From Arthrobacter sp. PvP023 (lineage in GTDB: Bacteria > Actinomycetota > Actinomycetes > Actinomycetales > Micrococcaceae): a stretch of 64,000 nt of DNA. Shown in pieces: positions 36,142 through 44,502 of this stretch. The notes under the pieces are model-generated. The model saw nothing but the letters and a program-made list of their open reading frames with translations. It was not told the origin of the DNA and searched no databases. The first letter of the stretch is position 1; each line of letters begins with the position of its first letter. The position numbers were made by a program, and so were the translations under genes. The stretch is taken from the NCBI RefSeq assembly GCF_017832975.1, contig NZ_JAFIBI010000001.1:1178001-1242000 (forward strand). The letters are read 5' to 3'.

Positions 36142-38562
36142 CTAAAAGGGGGCTGCGTGCTCTTCCGCCAGTGCACCAGGTGTCCGGGCACCAGCCGGCT
36201 GCCCGGCGAGTTGTTCGGTGGCGTCCTTCAGCAGGACGTCGATCAGGGTGATCGCCGCCGCCTTGTCCAGCGGGTTGTTCTTGTTGCCGCACTTGGGCGA
36301 CTGAACACAGGACGGGCAGCCGGCGTCGCACTCGCAGGCCGAAATCGCGTCACGGGTGGCGGAGAGCCATACTTTGGCCTTGTCGAAGCCGCGCTCGGCA
36401 AAACCGGCGCCGCCGGGGTGCCCGTCGTAGACGAAGATCGTGGGCACCCCGGTGTCGGCATGAATGGCGGTGGATACCCCGCCGATGTCCCAGCGGTCGC
36501 TGGACGCCACGAGCGGCAGGAGTCCGATGGCAGCGTGTTCGGCTGCATGCAGGGCACCGGGGAACTGGGCTTCGATCAGCCCGGCCCCCGTCAGCGAACG
36601 GTTGTCCACCACGAACCAGACGGCCTTGGTGAACAAATCCCTGGCGCCGAGCTCCAGCGGCTCCTCGCCCAGAATCTCATTCGAAATCAGCGCCTTACGC
36701 TGGAAGGAGACCACCTGAGTTGTCACCTTCACGTCCCCGAAGTGCACGGCGACGTCTCCCCATTGCGCCGTCCGCTGCGTCTCCAGGACTTCGATCTGGG
36801 TCACATCACGGGCCGTGGTGTAGTAATCGGGGTTGGCGCGGCGAACCACCACGCAGTGGTCTGCCTCGTTCAGGTCCTCCACCACATAGCTGTCGCCCTG
36901 ATGGACGTACACGGCGCCGGTATGGGCCTGATAGTGAGTTTGCGGCGAGTCCATGGTGCCCAGCAGGGAACCCGTGTCGGCGTCGACGATGCTCACGGGA
37001 CCGCCGCCGTCGGCCCTCAGGTTCACCATGGCCGCCGCGCTTTGCGGGTGCGTCCAGAACCAGCCGGCCGGACGCTTGCGCAGGTAACCCTGGGAGACGA
37101 GCTGGTCCAGGAGTTTCTCCGCGGTGGGACCGAACAGGTCAAGCTCCGCGTAACCCAGTGGTAGTTCCGCTGAGGCGGCACACAGGTGCGGTCCCAGCAC
37201 ATACGGATTGGAGGGATCGAACACAGTGGCCTCGACGGAAACATCAAAGATGGCTTCCGGGTGGTTCACCAGGTAGGTGTCCAAGGGATCATCGCTGGCC
37301 ACAAAAGCGGCGATGGCGTCCTGGCCGGCGCGCCCCGCCCGGCCGATCTGCTGGAAGAGTGAAGCCCTGGTCCCGGGCCACCCGGCAACCAGGACGGCGT
37401 CCAAGCCCGAGATGTCGATCCCGAGTTCAAGGGCCGAGGTGCTGGAGACGCCCAGGAGTTCCCCGGACCTCAGCGCCCGCTCCAGCGCCCGGCGCTCCTC
37501 GGGGAGGTAGCCGGAACGGTAGGCGGCAACACGCTGGGGGAGGCTGGGATCCACCTCATCCAGAAGCCTCTTGGTGATGGCGGAGATGGTCTCTGCCCCG
37601 CGCCTCGATTTGATGAACGCGATGGTCCGGATGCGGGCGGACACTAGGTTTGCCAGCAGGTCGGCGGTTTCGGCCACGGCAGTCCTGCGTTCCTTGGCGC
37701 CGTTCTCGCCGCGCAGTTCAGTGAGGGCAGGCTCCCAGAAAGCCACGGTGGTGGAACCGTGCGGCGAGGAATCCTCGGATACGGCGCGGACCGGCGCGCC
37801 GATGAGCCGGCCGAAGGACGTTCCCGGCTCGGAAGCGGTCGCCGAAGCGGCGATAAACACCGGACCGGGCTGGGAGGTGCTGGTGCTGGTGCTGTAATAA
37901 GCGCAGATGCGCCGCAACCGACGCATCAGGTTGGCCACATGGGAGCCGAAGACGCCCCGGTAGCTGTGGGCCTCGTCGACAATCACGTACTTGAGCCGGC
38001 GGAAGAAACTCGCCCACCAGGCGTGGTTGGGCAGGATGCCGAAGTGCAGCATGTCGGGGTTGGCCAGGATCACGTTGGCGTGGTCCCTGATCCAGCGCCG
38101 GGACGCCGGGTCGGTGTCGCCGTCGTACGTTTCGGCCCTGACAGTCGGGAGCTTGAGCGAGCGGATGGCGGCAAGCTGGTCGGCGGCCAGGGCTTTGGTG
38201 GGGGAGAGATACAACGCCACGGCGCCGTCGTCGTGGATTTTTCCCGGTTGGGACAGTACCCGCAGCTCCGAGCGGTGGATCGCGTCCAGCGCAGGCAGTT
38301 GATAGGCCAGCGACTTTCCGGAGGCGGTCCCGGTGGCGATCACGACATGTTCCCCGTCATGGGCAAGGTTGGCCGCCTGGATCTGGTGGCGGTACGGCTC
38401 GTGGATGCCGAGGGAACCGTAAGCCTCGACGATGTCGGGGTGGGCCCATTCCGGCCACGGCTCGTTCACGGCCTGGCGGGCCGGAATGGTGCGGACATGA
38501 CGCAACTGTTCCGGGTCCGGGCCACGGCCCAGCAACGGAATCAGGGAGTCATGGGGGTTCAC
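36142..38562 (-). CDS. DEAD/DEAH-box helicase with C-terminal DUF1998 zinc domain (MrfA/YprA-like)
   Basis: 806-aa superfamily 2 helicase; MrfA homologues act in repair of mitomycin-type DNA lesions. Motif I is ATGTASGKSLAYQLPAL. The DEAH box is YVIVDEAHSYRGVFGSH. Motif VI is QIGRAGRAGQDAI. The C-terminal MrfA-type zinc-binding part has four Cys in CECDAGCPSCVQSPKC. A GTG start at 38562 is used. The gene order matches mycobacterial Rv3649 beside the tad cluster. Confidence 0.92.
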   Translation of the reverse strand: MNPHDSLIPLLGRGPDPEQLRHVRTIPARQAVNEPWPEWAHPDIVEAYGSLGIHEPYRHQIQAANLAHDGEHVVIATGTASGKSLAYQLPALDAIHRSELRVLSQPGKIHDDGAVALYLSPTKALAADQLAAIRSLKLPTVRAETYDGDTDPASRRWIRDHANVILANPDMLHFGILPNHAWWASFFRRLKYVIVDEAHSYRGVFGSHVANLMRRLRRICAYYSTSTSTSQPGPVFIAASATASEPGTSFGRLIGAPVRAVSEDSSPHGSTTVAFWEPALTELRGENGAKERRTAVAETADLLANLVSARIRTIAFIKSRRGAETISAITKRLLDEVDPSLPQRVAAYRSGYLPEERRALERALRSGELLGVSSTSALELGIDISGLDAVLVAGWPGTRASLFQQIGRAGRAGQDAIAAFVASDDPLDTYLVNHPEAIFDVSVEATVFDPSNPYVLGPHLCAASAELPLGYAELDLFGPTAEKLLDQLVSQGYLRKRPAGWFWTHPQSAAAMVNLRADGGGPVSIVDADTGSLLGTMDSPQTHYQAHTGAVYVHQGDSYVVEDLNEADHCVVVRRANPDYYTTARDVTQIEVLETQRTAQWGDVAVHFGDVKVTTQVVSFQRKALISNEILGEEPLELGARDLFTKAVWFVVDNRSLTGAGLIEAQFPGALHAAEHAAIGLLPLVASSDRWDIGGVSTAIHADTGVPTIFVYDGHPGGAGFAERGFDKAKVWLSATRDAISACECDAGCPSCVQSPKCGNKNNPLDKAAAITLIDVLLKDATEQLAGQPAGARTPGALAEEHAAPF

Positions 38563-38669
38563 TTCAATATTGTTTCATCCGGGCTCAAATCGCCGGACAT
38601 GAGCAACCGGGCAGCAACAGGTCCAGCACCAACAACCCCTGCATGGCAGCCCGACCGGCTGCAGCAGTT

Positions 38670-39362
38670 TTAACCGACGGAAAGGTCAGCGCCTTCGTTC
38701 GATGCCGACAGCATCAGTACGTGGCACAGAGTGGTCCAGCCCAGGTGCGAGTACAGCTTCTGCCCGTCCAGGGAGGCCAGCAACAGGCCGTTTTCCACGT
38801 CGTGTTCAAACGCCTGCGCCGCCAATGCCTTCATGATGAAACTCCCCAGCCCGCGCCGCTGGTACGCCGGTTCGGTGACGATCTTGTCGAACACCGCCGT
38901 GTGGCCCACCACGAAGACGCGGCCGCTGGCTGCCACGGATTCCCCGGCGTTCACCACGGCATGGTGGACGCCGTCCTTTTTGAAGGAGGTCAGCTTCAGG
39001 TCATCGTCGGAAAGCCAGGGGTCCTCGGAGTCCTGAGTCTCCATGTCCACGATCATCATGGTTTGCGAGGCGGAGGTGACGTTCAGGCCTTGTTGCTGGG
39101 CGAGGTAGGTATATCGCGCGACGTCGTTGGTGAGGATGGTGAGGATCCGGGCCGGAGCTTCCGCTGTCTTGGCAGCCAGCTCGGCGAATTCAGTGTCCGA
39201 GGGATCGTGGGCGAAATATTCCCATTCCTTCGTGGTGTCCGCGCGCAGCGCGGCCGGAAAGCGGCCTTCCGTTCGCGTCTCGTAGCCCCGGCAACCGGCC
39301 CATCCGGTTACCCAGATTTCCACGAGGCGGGTGATGTCTTCAACCATGGCGTCTGGACTCAT
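38670..39362 (-). CDS. GNAT family N-acetyltransferase
   Basis: 230-aa protein; the C-terminal half is a GNAT domain with the acetyl-CoA loop AYQRRGLGSFIMKALAAQA. The N-terminal half (to ~130) is less conserved and may bind the substrate. The substrate is unknown. ATG 39362 (MSPDAMVEDITRL) is preferred to an upstream in-frame start. Confidence 0.84.
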   Translation of the reverse strand: MSPDAMVEDITRLVEIWVTGWAGCRGYETRTEGRFPAALRADTTKEWEYFAHDPSDTEFAELAAKTAEAPARILTILTNDVARYTYLAQQQGLNVTSASQTMMIVDMETQDSEDPWLSDDDLKLTSFKKDGVHHAVVNAGESVAASGRVFVVGHTAVFDKIVTEPAYQRRGLGSFIMKALAAQAFEHDVENGLLLASLDGQKLYSHLGWTTLCHVLMLSASNEGADLSVG

Positions 39363-39506
39363 GTGATGAGAGTATTCCAGCCCTGCCGCAAGCAACAGGG
39401 GGTATGGCCCGGGAGGGAGGCTTGCTTATTGAATTGTGACCGGAACCGTTGGTAGAGGCTAAGGCCCCGTTTCGGCCGCTTTCGGTCAGCAAGTACCCTT
39501 AAATAC

Positions 39507-40400
39507 GTGGCTTTGAACCGAATTGTGCTCTTTTACGGCTTTACTCCGATCGCAGATCCCGACGCCGTGCGCCTGTGGCAGCGCGCCCTGTGCGAGAAGC
39601 TGGGCCTGACCGGACGCATCCTCATCTCCAAGGACGGCATCAATGCGACCGTAGGCGGCGAGCTGAACGCCGTCAAGCAGTACGTGAAGACAACCCGCGA
39701 ATACAAGGGTTTCCACGGCATTGACGTCAAGTGGTCCGACGGCGGAGCAGAGGACTTTCCCCGCCTCAGCGTCAAGGTGCGGGATGAAATCGTATCCTTC
39801 GGCGCCCCCGGCGAGCTCAAGGTGGACGCCAACGGTGTGGTGGGCGGGGGCACCCATCTCAAGCCAGAGGAACTGCACCAGCTGGTTGATGCCAAGAAGG
39901 AAAGCGGCGAGGAAGTGGTGTTCTTCGACGGCCGCAACGCCTTCGAAGCCCGGATCGGCAAGTTCAAGGACGCAGTCGTCCCGGACGTGGCCACCACGCA
40001 TGACTTCATCAAGGAACTCGAGTCCGGCAAGTACGACGCCCTCAAAGACAAGCCGGTCGTCACGTACTGCACGGGCGGGATCCGCTGCGAGGTGCTCTCC
40101 AGCCTCATGGTGAACCGCGGCTTCAAGGAGGTCTACCAGCTCGACGGCGGGATTGTCCGCTACGGCGAGAGCTTCAAGGACCAGGGCCTCTGGGAAGGGT
40201 CGCTGTACGTCTTCGACAAGCGCATGCACCTCGAATTCAGCGACGAAGCCAAAACGATCGGCGAGTGTGTCCGCTGCTCGGCTCCGACCAGCAAGTTCGA
40301 GAACTGTTCCAACCCGAGATGCCGCACGCTCACGCTCTACTGCACGGAGTGCGCCTCCAGCCCGGAGACACTGCGCTGCCCGGAAGGCTGCGCCGCCTAG
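39507..40400 (+). CDS. trhO: tRNA uridine(34) hydroxylase TrhO (rhodanese family)
   Basis: 297-aa enzyme that hydroxylates wobble uridine 34 of certain tRNAs. It has the YceA/TrhO layout: an N-terminal acylphosphatase-like domain ([18 protein letters not shown]), a rhodanese domain with catalytic Cys188 in [10 protein letters not shown], and a C-terminal Cys-rich tail ([19 protein letters not shown] ... CTECA). The start is GTG 39507. Confidence 0.93.
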   Translation: MALNRIVLFYGFTPIADPDAVRLWQRALCEKLGLTGRILISKDGINATVGGELNAVKQYVKTTREYKGFHGIDVKWSDGGAEDFPRLSVKVRDEIVSFGAPGELKVDANGVVGGGTHLKPEELHQLVDAKKESGEEVVFFDGRNAFEARIGKFKDAVVPDVATTHDFIKELESGKYDALKDKPVVTYCTGGIRCEVLSSLMVNRGFKEVYQLDGGIVRYGESFKDQGLWEGSLYVFDKRMHLEFSDEAKTIGECVRCSAPTSKFENCSNPRCRTLTLYCTECASSPETLRCPEGCAA

Positions 40401-40415
40401 TTAGGCATCCCGCGC

Positions 40416-40955
40416 TCAGATCCTGCTGATCCGGTAGGCGAAGTTCGCTGCGGACTGGGCCGCCACCTCCACGCTGAGCACGGCGTCGTTGGACACATGG
40501 ATTACGTTCACGCGCGAAGTTCCGCACCGCAGGCTCAGGTCCACAAGAGCAAACTCCCCGTTGCGCACAGTGAACGACACCCTGCGCGGGCTTTTGCACG
40601 CCAGCGTCAGCGAGTAAGTGCCGCTGGGCAGCTGCCCGGTGCTCTCCTGGCGCGCGGTGCCCGCCTTGAGCAGGCCGAAACCCGTGTGGAAGACCTGGCC
40701 CGCCGTGTCCGGGAGGACCTGCCCGACCCACGCCTCAAGTTCCGCGCCGGTCACCGGGAGGTTCCGCCGGGGGTCCTGGGGGAGGGTTGCGTCGGTGAAG
40801 GGCGGCGCCGTCGCGGTGGGCAGCGGCCCGCGGCCGTCGTCGTACACGTACTCGCACGCGTTCAGTGCCGCACCGGCGGCCAGCGCACCGGAAAGCACGA
40901 CGGCGGCCGCCGCGGCCGTCCGCCGTGGCACCCGGGGTGCCTGCACGGTGTGCAT
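40416..40955 (-). CDS. Lipoprotein of the CEY two-cysteine family, member L4
   Basis: 179-aa secreted lipoprotein of unknown function. The lipobox LNAC is at Cys34, followed by EYVYDDG. A single C-terminal domain begins LPSGTYSLTLAC (Cys120), and its second cysteine is Cys144, exactly 24 residues later. The end reads FAYRISRI. It is the last of four paralogous genes, 72 bp after L3. The shared layout suggests a small disulfide-bonded beta domain outside the cell. Confidence 0.75.
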   Translation of the reverse strand: MHTVQAPRVPRRTAAAAAVVLSGALAAGAALNACEYVYDDGRGPLPTATAPPFTDATLPQDPRRNLPVTGAELEAWVGQVLPDTAGQVFHTGFGLLKAGTARQESTGQLPSGTYSLTLACKSPRRVSFTVRNGEFALVDLSLRCGTSRVNVIHVSNDAVLSVEVAAQSAANFAYRISRI

Positions 40956-41027
40956 ACTCTGACTCTAGGCCTGCCGCCATCCCCAAACCAGAGGCGGCCG
41001 GACGCAGGCCCGATGCCCTTTCCGGCG

Positions 41028-41585
41028 TCAGGGGCCGGGGTCCAGAATCCGGATCGCCCCTACTGCCGCTGTGCGGACCCGGTCCCCGTCCGGACTCACG
41101 AAATGGGCGGTGACCGGGCCGGTGTTCAGCTCGACCTGTTTGCTGACCGGTTCCCCGCAGGGCACGTCAATGCGATGGGTGGTGCCGGCGGCCCCGCGGG
41201 AGGTGACCACCAGCTGCGCCGTCACCGCACCGACGCAGACGGCCGTAACGGTGTATACGCCCGCCCCGGTCAGGACTCCGTTGAACGTCAGGCCGCCTCC
41301 CGCTCCGGTGTGCCCGCTGATAGCTCCGGCAGCGCCGCCCGCACCCACGGGGACGTCCGCCAGCAGGAGTTCGACGGCTGCCATGTTTCGTTCCAGCTCA
41401 GCCTCGAGTGCGGGATCCATGCTTCCGAACGGAACCGGTGGTGCGGCAACCGTGGTTGCCGGGCGGCCGGTCGGTCGGGACGGCTCCGGACCGACGTCGT
41501 TCGCGTATTCACACCCGGCCAGGCCGGCCGCGGCCAGGGCTCCTGCCACCAGAAGAACCGCGCGCCGTGGCGCCCGGTGCGCCAT
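41028..41585 (-). CDS. Lipoprotein of the CEY two-cysteine family, member L3
   Basis: 185-aa lipoprotein; lipobox LAGC at Cys25 followed by EYANDVGPEP. The C-terminal domain has GVYTVTAVC (Cys117) and VPC (Cys143), 26 apart. The ATG at 41585 overlaps the L2 stop (TGATG), which shows translational coupling; a GTG one codon earlier is also possible. Function is unknown. Confidence 0.75.
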   Translation of the reverse strand: MAHRAPRRAVLLVAGALAAAGLAGCEYANDVGPEPSRPTGRPATTVAAPPVPFGSMDPALEAELERNMAAVELLLADVPVGAGGAAGAISGHTGAGGGLTFNGVLTGAGVYTVTAVCVGAVTAQLVVTSRGAAGTTHRIDVPCGEPVSKQVELNTGPVTAHFVSPDGDRVRTAAVGAIRILDPGP

Positions 41586-42490
41586 CACAGCCCGCTCCCG
41601 GCAGCGGGCAGCAGGCTGTACGCAGCCCGGACCGTATCACTGGTGGAATCCAGCCTCACCAGGATGCCGTCCGGTCCCACCGGAATGTCTGTGGGACGAG
41701 GCCTGCCGCAGGGAAAGCCGCTGCCGGAGAGCAGATCCTCACCATTGGGTTTAACCACCGTAATCTCAACAGTGCCGGTCCCTTCGCAGGCAAAGGTAAG
41801 GGTCAGTGTCCCGGGTGACCCAACCGGCCCGGAGCGATGCCACCGGCCCGCCACCGGATAGCCCCGCACCTCACCCGGTTGCGCCGGGCCGAGTTGTTCC
41901 GCGGACCAGCCCGCGGCCGGCTCCGCCGTTGAACCAGGTGCGTCAGGGTAGGGTTCCAGCCGGAAACCGCTCGCGCCGAACCGCGGCTCGGCGGCGGCCG
42001 CAACCCGTGCCGTGATGAGGCCGCCTTGGTGGTTGAGGCGCATGACCCTCCGCGTGTGGCACAGGAGGTTTGACTGCTCCGGGGTGGCCTCGGCCAGCCG
42101 CACCTCGAGCACGCCATACTGCGCCGCAACGCAGGCGGCTGTGAGGAGGTAGTCGCCGGCCGGTACCTCGGTGCTCCACGCGGCCGCAGCCCCCGTTGCC
42201 GTCACGTATGGCAGCTGATCGGTTCCTGGCGGCCCCAGCAGCCGCCTCAACTGCTCGTCGTTGGCCCGCTCCGGCTGGACCGTGGGAGAGTTCGACGCCT
42301 TACCGGAGTCCGGCCGGTCCGGGCCGGCGTTCGACCGTGGCGGGGACCCAGCAAGACCCGGCGGACCGCCGTCGTCCGCGTATTCACAGCCGCTCAGTGC
42401 CGCCGCAAGCAGGCCCGCAACCGGCACAACCGCCGCGACGCCCATCATCCGCTTCCCCCAAAGAGCTGACATGTCCCTGAGCATACGCAC
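41585..42490 (-). CDS. Lipoprotein of the CEY two-cysteine family, member L2, with duplicated domain
   Basis: 301-aa lipoprotein; lipobox LSGC at Cys35 followed by EYADDGGPPG. It carries two copies of the family domain. Copy one is VPAGDYLLTAAC (Cys120) with LLC (Cys144). Copy two is PGTLTLTFAC (Cys235) with FPC (Cys261). The internal duplication makes it the longest member. It lies 26 bp after L1 and is coupled to L3. Function is unknown. Confidence 0.75.
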   Translation of the reverse strand: MRMLRDMSALWGKRMMGVAAVVPVAGLLAAALSGCEYADDGGPPGLAGSPPRSNAGPDRPDSGKASNSPTVQPERANDEQLRRLLGPPGTDQLPYVTATGAAAAWSTEVPAGDYLLTAACVAAQYGVLEVRLAEATPEQSNLLCHTRRVMRLNHQGGLITARVAAAAEPRFGASGFRLEPYPDAPGSTAEPAAGWSAEQLGPAQPGEVRGYPVAGRWHRSGPVGSPGTLTLTFACEGTGTVEITVVKPNGEDLLSGSGFPCGRPRPTDIPVGPDGILVRLDSTSDTVRAAYSLLPAAGSGL

Positions 42491-42516
42491 CCTTGGGGAC
42501 GGTGCAAGTCACAGAG

Positions 42517-42978
42517 CTAGCTTCCGGCCGCCAGATGGTAGGCGTAGATGAGTGGGGCATCCACGCTGGAAACGCTGACCTGCACGGCTCCGGCGGCGGG
42601 CACGGATATTTTGGCGTTCTCGCGGCTGCCGTTGCAGGCGGCCCCGGCCTCGGCGAGCTTCGTGCCACCGGCGCTGACGGTGAAAAAGGCCTTGCCGCCG
42701 CCGTCGCACGTCATGGTCAGGGTGTACGCGCCGGCCGGAACGTCGGCCGCATCCTTGACCAGCGGCTGGCGGTTGAGGATCTTGCCGGCATCCTCGAGCA
42801 CCGTTCCGCTGGCCGTCGGCAGGGCTGTGGCCTTCCAGGCAGGGACGTCGGCGTTCTCGATGGAAACGGCTGAAGAGCACGCCGAGGCGGCAACCAGCAG
42901 GCAGGTGCCCGCGGCCGCCTTGCCGAGGACGCGCCTCAGTGCAGGCAGCGGCCCGGGCCCGGATGAACGTGAAAACAT
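42517..42978 (-). CDS. Lipoprotein of the two-cysteine family, member L1
   Basis: 153-aa lipoprotein; lipobox ASAC at Cys34 followed by SSAVSIENADVPAW, without the EY motif of the other members. The C-terminal domain has VPAGAYTLTMTC (Cys91) and ACN (Cys115), 24 apart, ending IYAYHLA. It is the first gene of the four-gene set. Confidence 0.75.
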   Translation of the reverse strand: MFSRSSGPGPLPALRRVLGKAAAGTCLLVAASACSSAVSIENADVPAWKATALPTASGTVLEDAGKILNRQPLVKDAADVPAGAYTLTMTCDGGGKAFFTVSAGGTKLAEAGAACNGSRENAKISVPAAGAVQVSVSSVDAPLIYAYHLAAGS

Positions 42979-43018
42979 ACCTCCAACTTACCCGTTGACG
43001 CGGGCCGCGCTGACCGTC

Positions 43019-43213
43019 CTAACCGGCGATCAGCTCCTGCACTTTTCCCTGGTGGAGGACGATGTACACCCGGTCGCGCAGCACTTCGATGTCCGCCTCG
43101 GCAGGGTCCGCCAGCACCAGGGAGAGGTCCCGGCGGACCGGCGGCATGAGTGAAACCGGCCGGTAGGGCGCAAGGTACAGCAGCCGCTGCTGCGCATGAT
43201 TCCCGCGGTGCTG
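43019..43213 (-). other. In-frame open, coding-like stretch directly after the NYN-domain stop
   Basis: After the TAG at 43214-43216 the same frame stays open for 64 codons and ends at TAG 43019-43021. Almost every codon ends in G or C (for example LLYLAPYRPV, IEVLRDRVYIVLHQGKVQEL), like a real gene, yet it has no ATG, GTG or TTG until an ATG at codon 23. Options are stop readthrough or loss of a longer ancestral frame by a nonsense change, a 42-aa gene starting at that ATG, or a non-standard start. Confidence 0.5.
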
Positions 43214-44401
43214 CTACTGAACGAGCTCATCCAGCCGGCGCCAGAATGCCGCCCGGATGGCCTTGCGGATGTCCTGCAGGTCCGTTTTGGCTTCGCCGAT
43301 CTTCGCGGCGCAGTCCTTGATGAGGACCCGGTCAATCGTCGGTGGCAGCAGCGGCCGCTCGGCGAGGAGTTCGTTGAGTTCGCGCTGGCTGACGCTGCCG
43401 TGCCAGTTATCCGCAAGGCTGACAGCCACCGCTTCGGCGCTCTCCACCAGGTCGAACCAGGGGCTCTGGGCCGCGGGGGCGCCGGTTGCCGTGGAATAGA
43501 CCGGTTCCCGGCGCACAACGCCTGCTGCCGGCACCGGACGCACGTCCGGCTGCACCACCCGCCTGGGTCCGGGCGTCGGGACCGGCCTGCCGGATGGCCC
43601 TGCCGGGCCCGCAGCAGCCGCGGCAGAAGCGGCCCCGGGCTCTGCCGGCGCAGTGGATCCGGCAGCCTCGGAAGCGGAGCCCGCCGCATAGCCAGCGGCC
43701 GGAGCCGCGGTGGCGGGCCGGGCGGGAACAACGCCCGGCCCGGGGACAGGCCGCGTGCCGGGAAGATGGGCCGCACCGTTGCCGGACACGCTGACTGTAG
43801 CTCCGGTTTCGGACGAAGCGGGCGCGTAGGCGGCAAGCTCAGCCACGGGCGCCGACTTCGCAAAGCAGCGGTCCAGGAGCGTCTGCGGCAGGGTGGCAAT
43901 ATCGTCAACCTGCAATGCCAGATGCTCAGCCACCGCGGTGACCCCCAGCCGGTGGCCTTGGTTCTCGATCCCCAGCAGCACCACCTTCATGCCGAGGTCC
44001 TGCGCCGCTTCCACCGCCTCGGCGAGGTCATCGTCGCCGGAGAGCAGGTAGGCGACGTCAGCCGACCGGTTCCGCGCCACTCCCACGAGATCCAGCCCGA
44101 GCTTAAGGTCCACACCTTTTTGTTCGCCGTTGTAGGACATGCGCCCGAGCCGGACTTTCACTCCCGGAAGCAGCCCGATCCGCTTGTGTTCGTCGCTGAA
44201 CAAGCCGTCCTTGGCGGCGTCATACCAATACATCCTCAGCAGGTCCCGGCTGTCGCGCTCGCTGACAAACTCCTGGATGCCGTCCACCAGGCTCTTGTAT
44301 TGAACGGAAAAGGCAGAGCGCAGCGAGTTCCCGGTGACCCGCAGCCCGCCTGTGGCCAGGAGGAAACCTGCGTCAACGAAGATCACACTTTTGCGGCTCA
44401 T
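43214..44401 (-). CDS. NYN domain (PIN-like RNase) protein
   Basis: 395-aa protein. The NYN/LabA-type domain spans residues ~1-165: VIFVDAGFLLATGG (first Asp), EQKGVDLKLGLDLV (second acidic site) and YLLSGDDDLAEAVEAAQDLGMKVVLLG (third acidic cluster), the residues expected to bind metal for RNA cleavage. A Pro/Ala/Gly-rich linker follows (~195-310). The C-terminal ~70 residues (SVSQRELNELL ... AKTDLQDIRKAIRAAF) form a helical region that might bind RNA. ATG 44401 is preferred; an ATG 12 bases upstream is possible. Confidence 0.87.
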   Translation of the reverse strand: MSRKSVIFVDAGFLLATGGLRVTGNSLRSAFSVQYKSLVDGIQEFVSERDSRDLLRMYWYDAAKDGLFSDEHKRIGLLPGVKVRLGRMSYNGEQKGVDLKLGLDLVGVARNRSADVAYLLSGDDDLAEAVEAAQDLGMKVVLLGIENQGHRLGVTAVAEHLALQVDDIATLPQTLLDRCFAKSAPVAELAAYAPASSETGATVSVSGNGAAHLPGTRPVPGPGVVPARPATAAPAAGYAAGSASEAAGSTAPAEPGAASAAAAAGPAGPSGRPVPTPGPRRVVQPDVRPVPAAGVVRREPVYSTATGAPAAQSPWFDLVESAEAVAVSLADNWHGSVSQRELNELLAERPLLPPTIDRVLIKDCAAKIGEAKTDLQDIRKAIRAAFWRRLDELVQ

Positions 44402-44502
44402 GCTCTGAAGCATAGGTGGTGCTGCTGACAATCCCGCCCCGGCGGCGCGGGGCCGGACGAACCCGGCCTGGAGGGCGCAGCCCGGAACCATAGACTTGCC
44501 TG

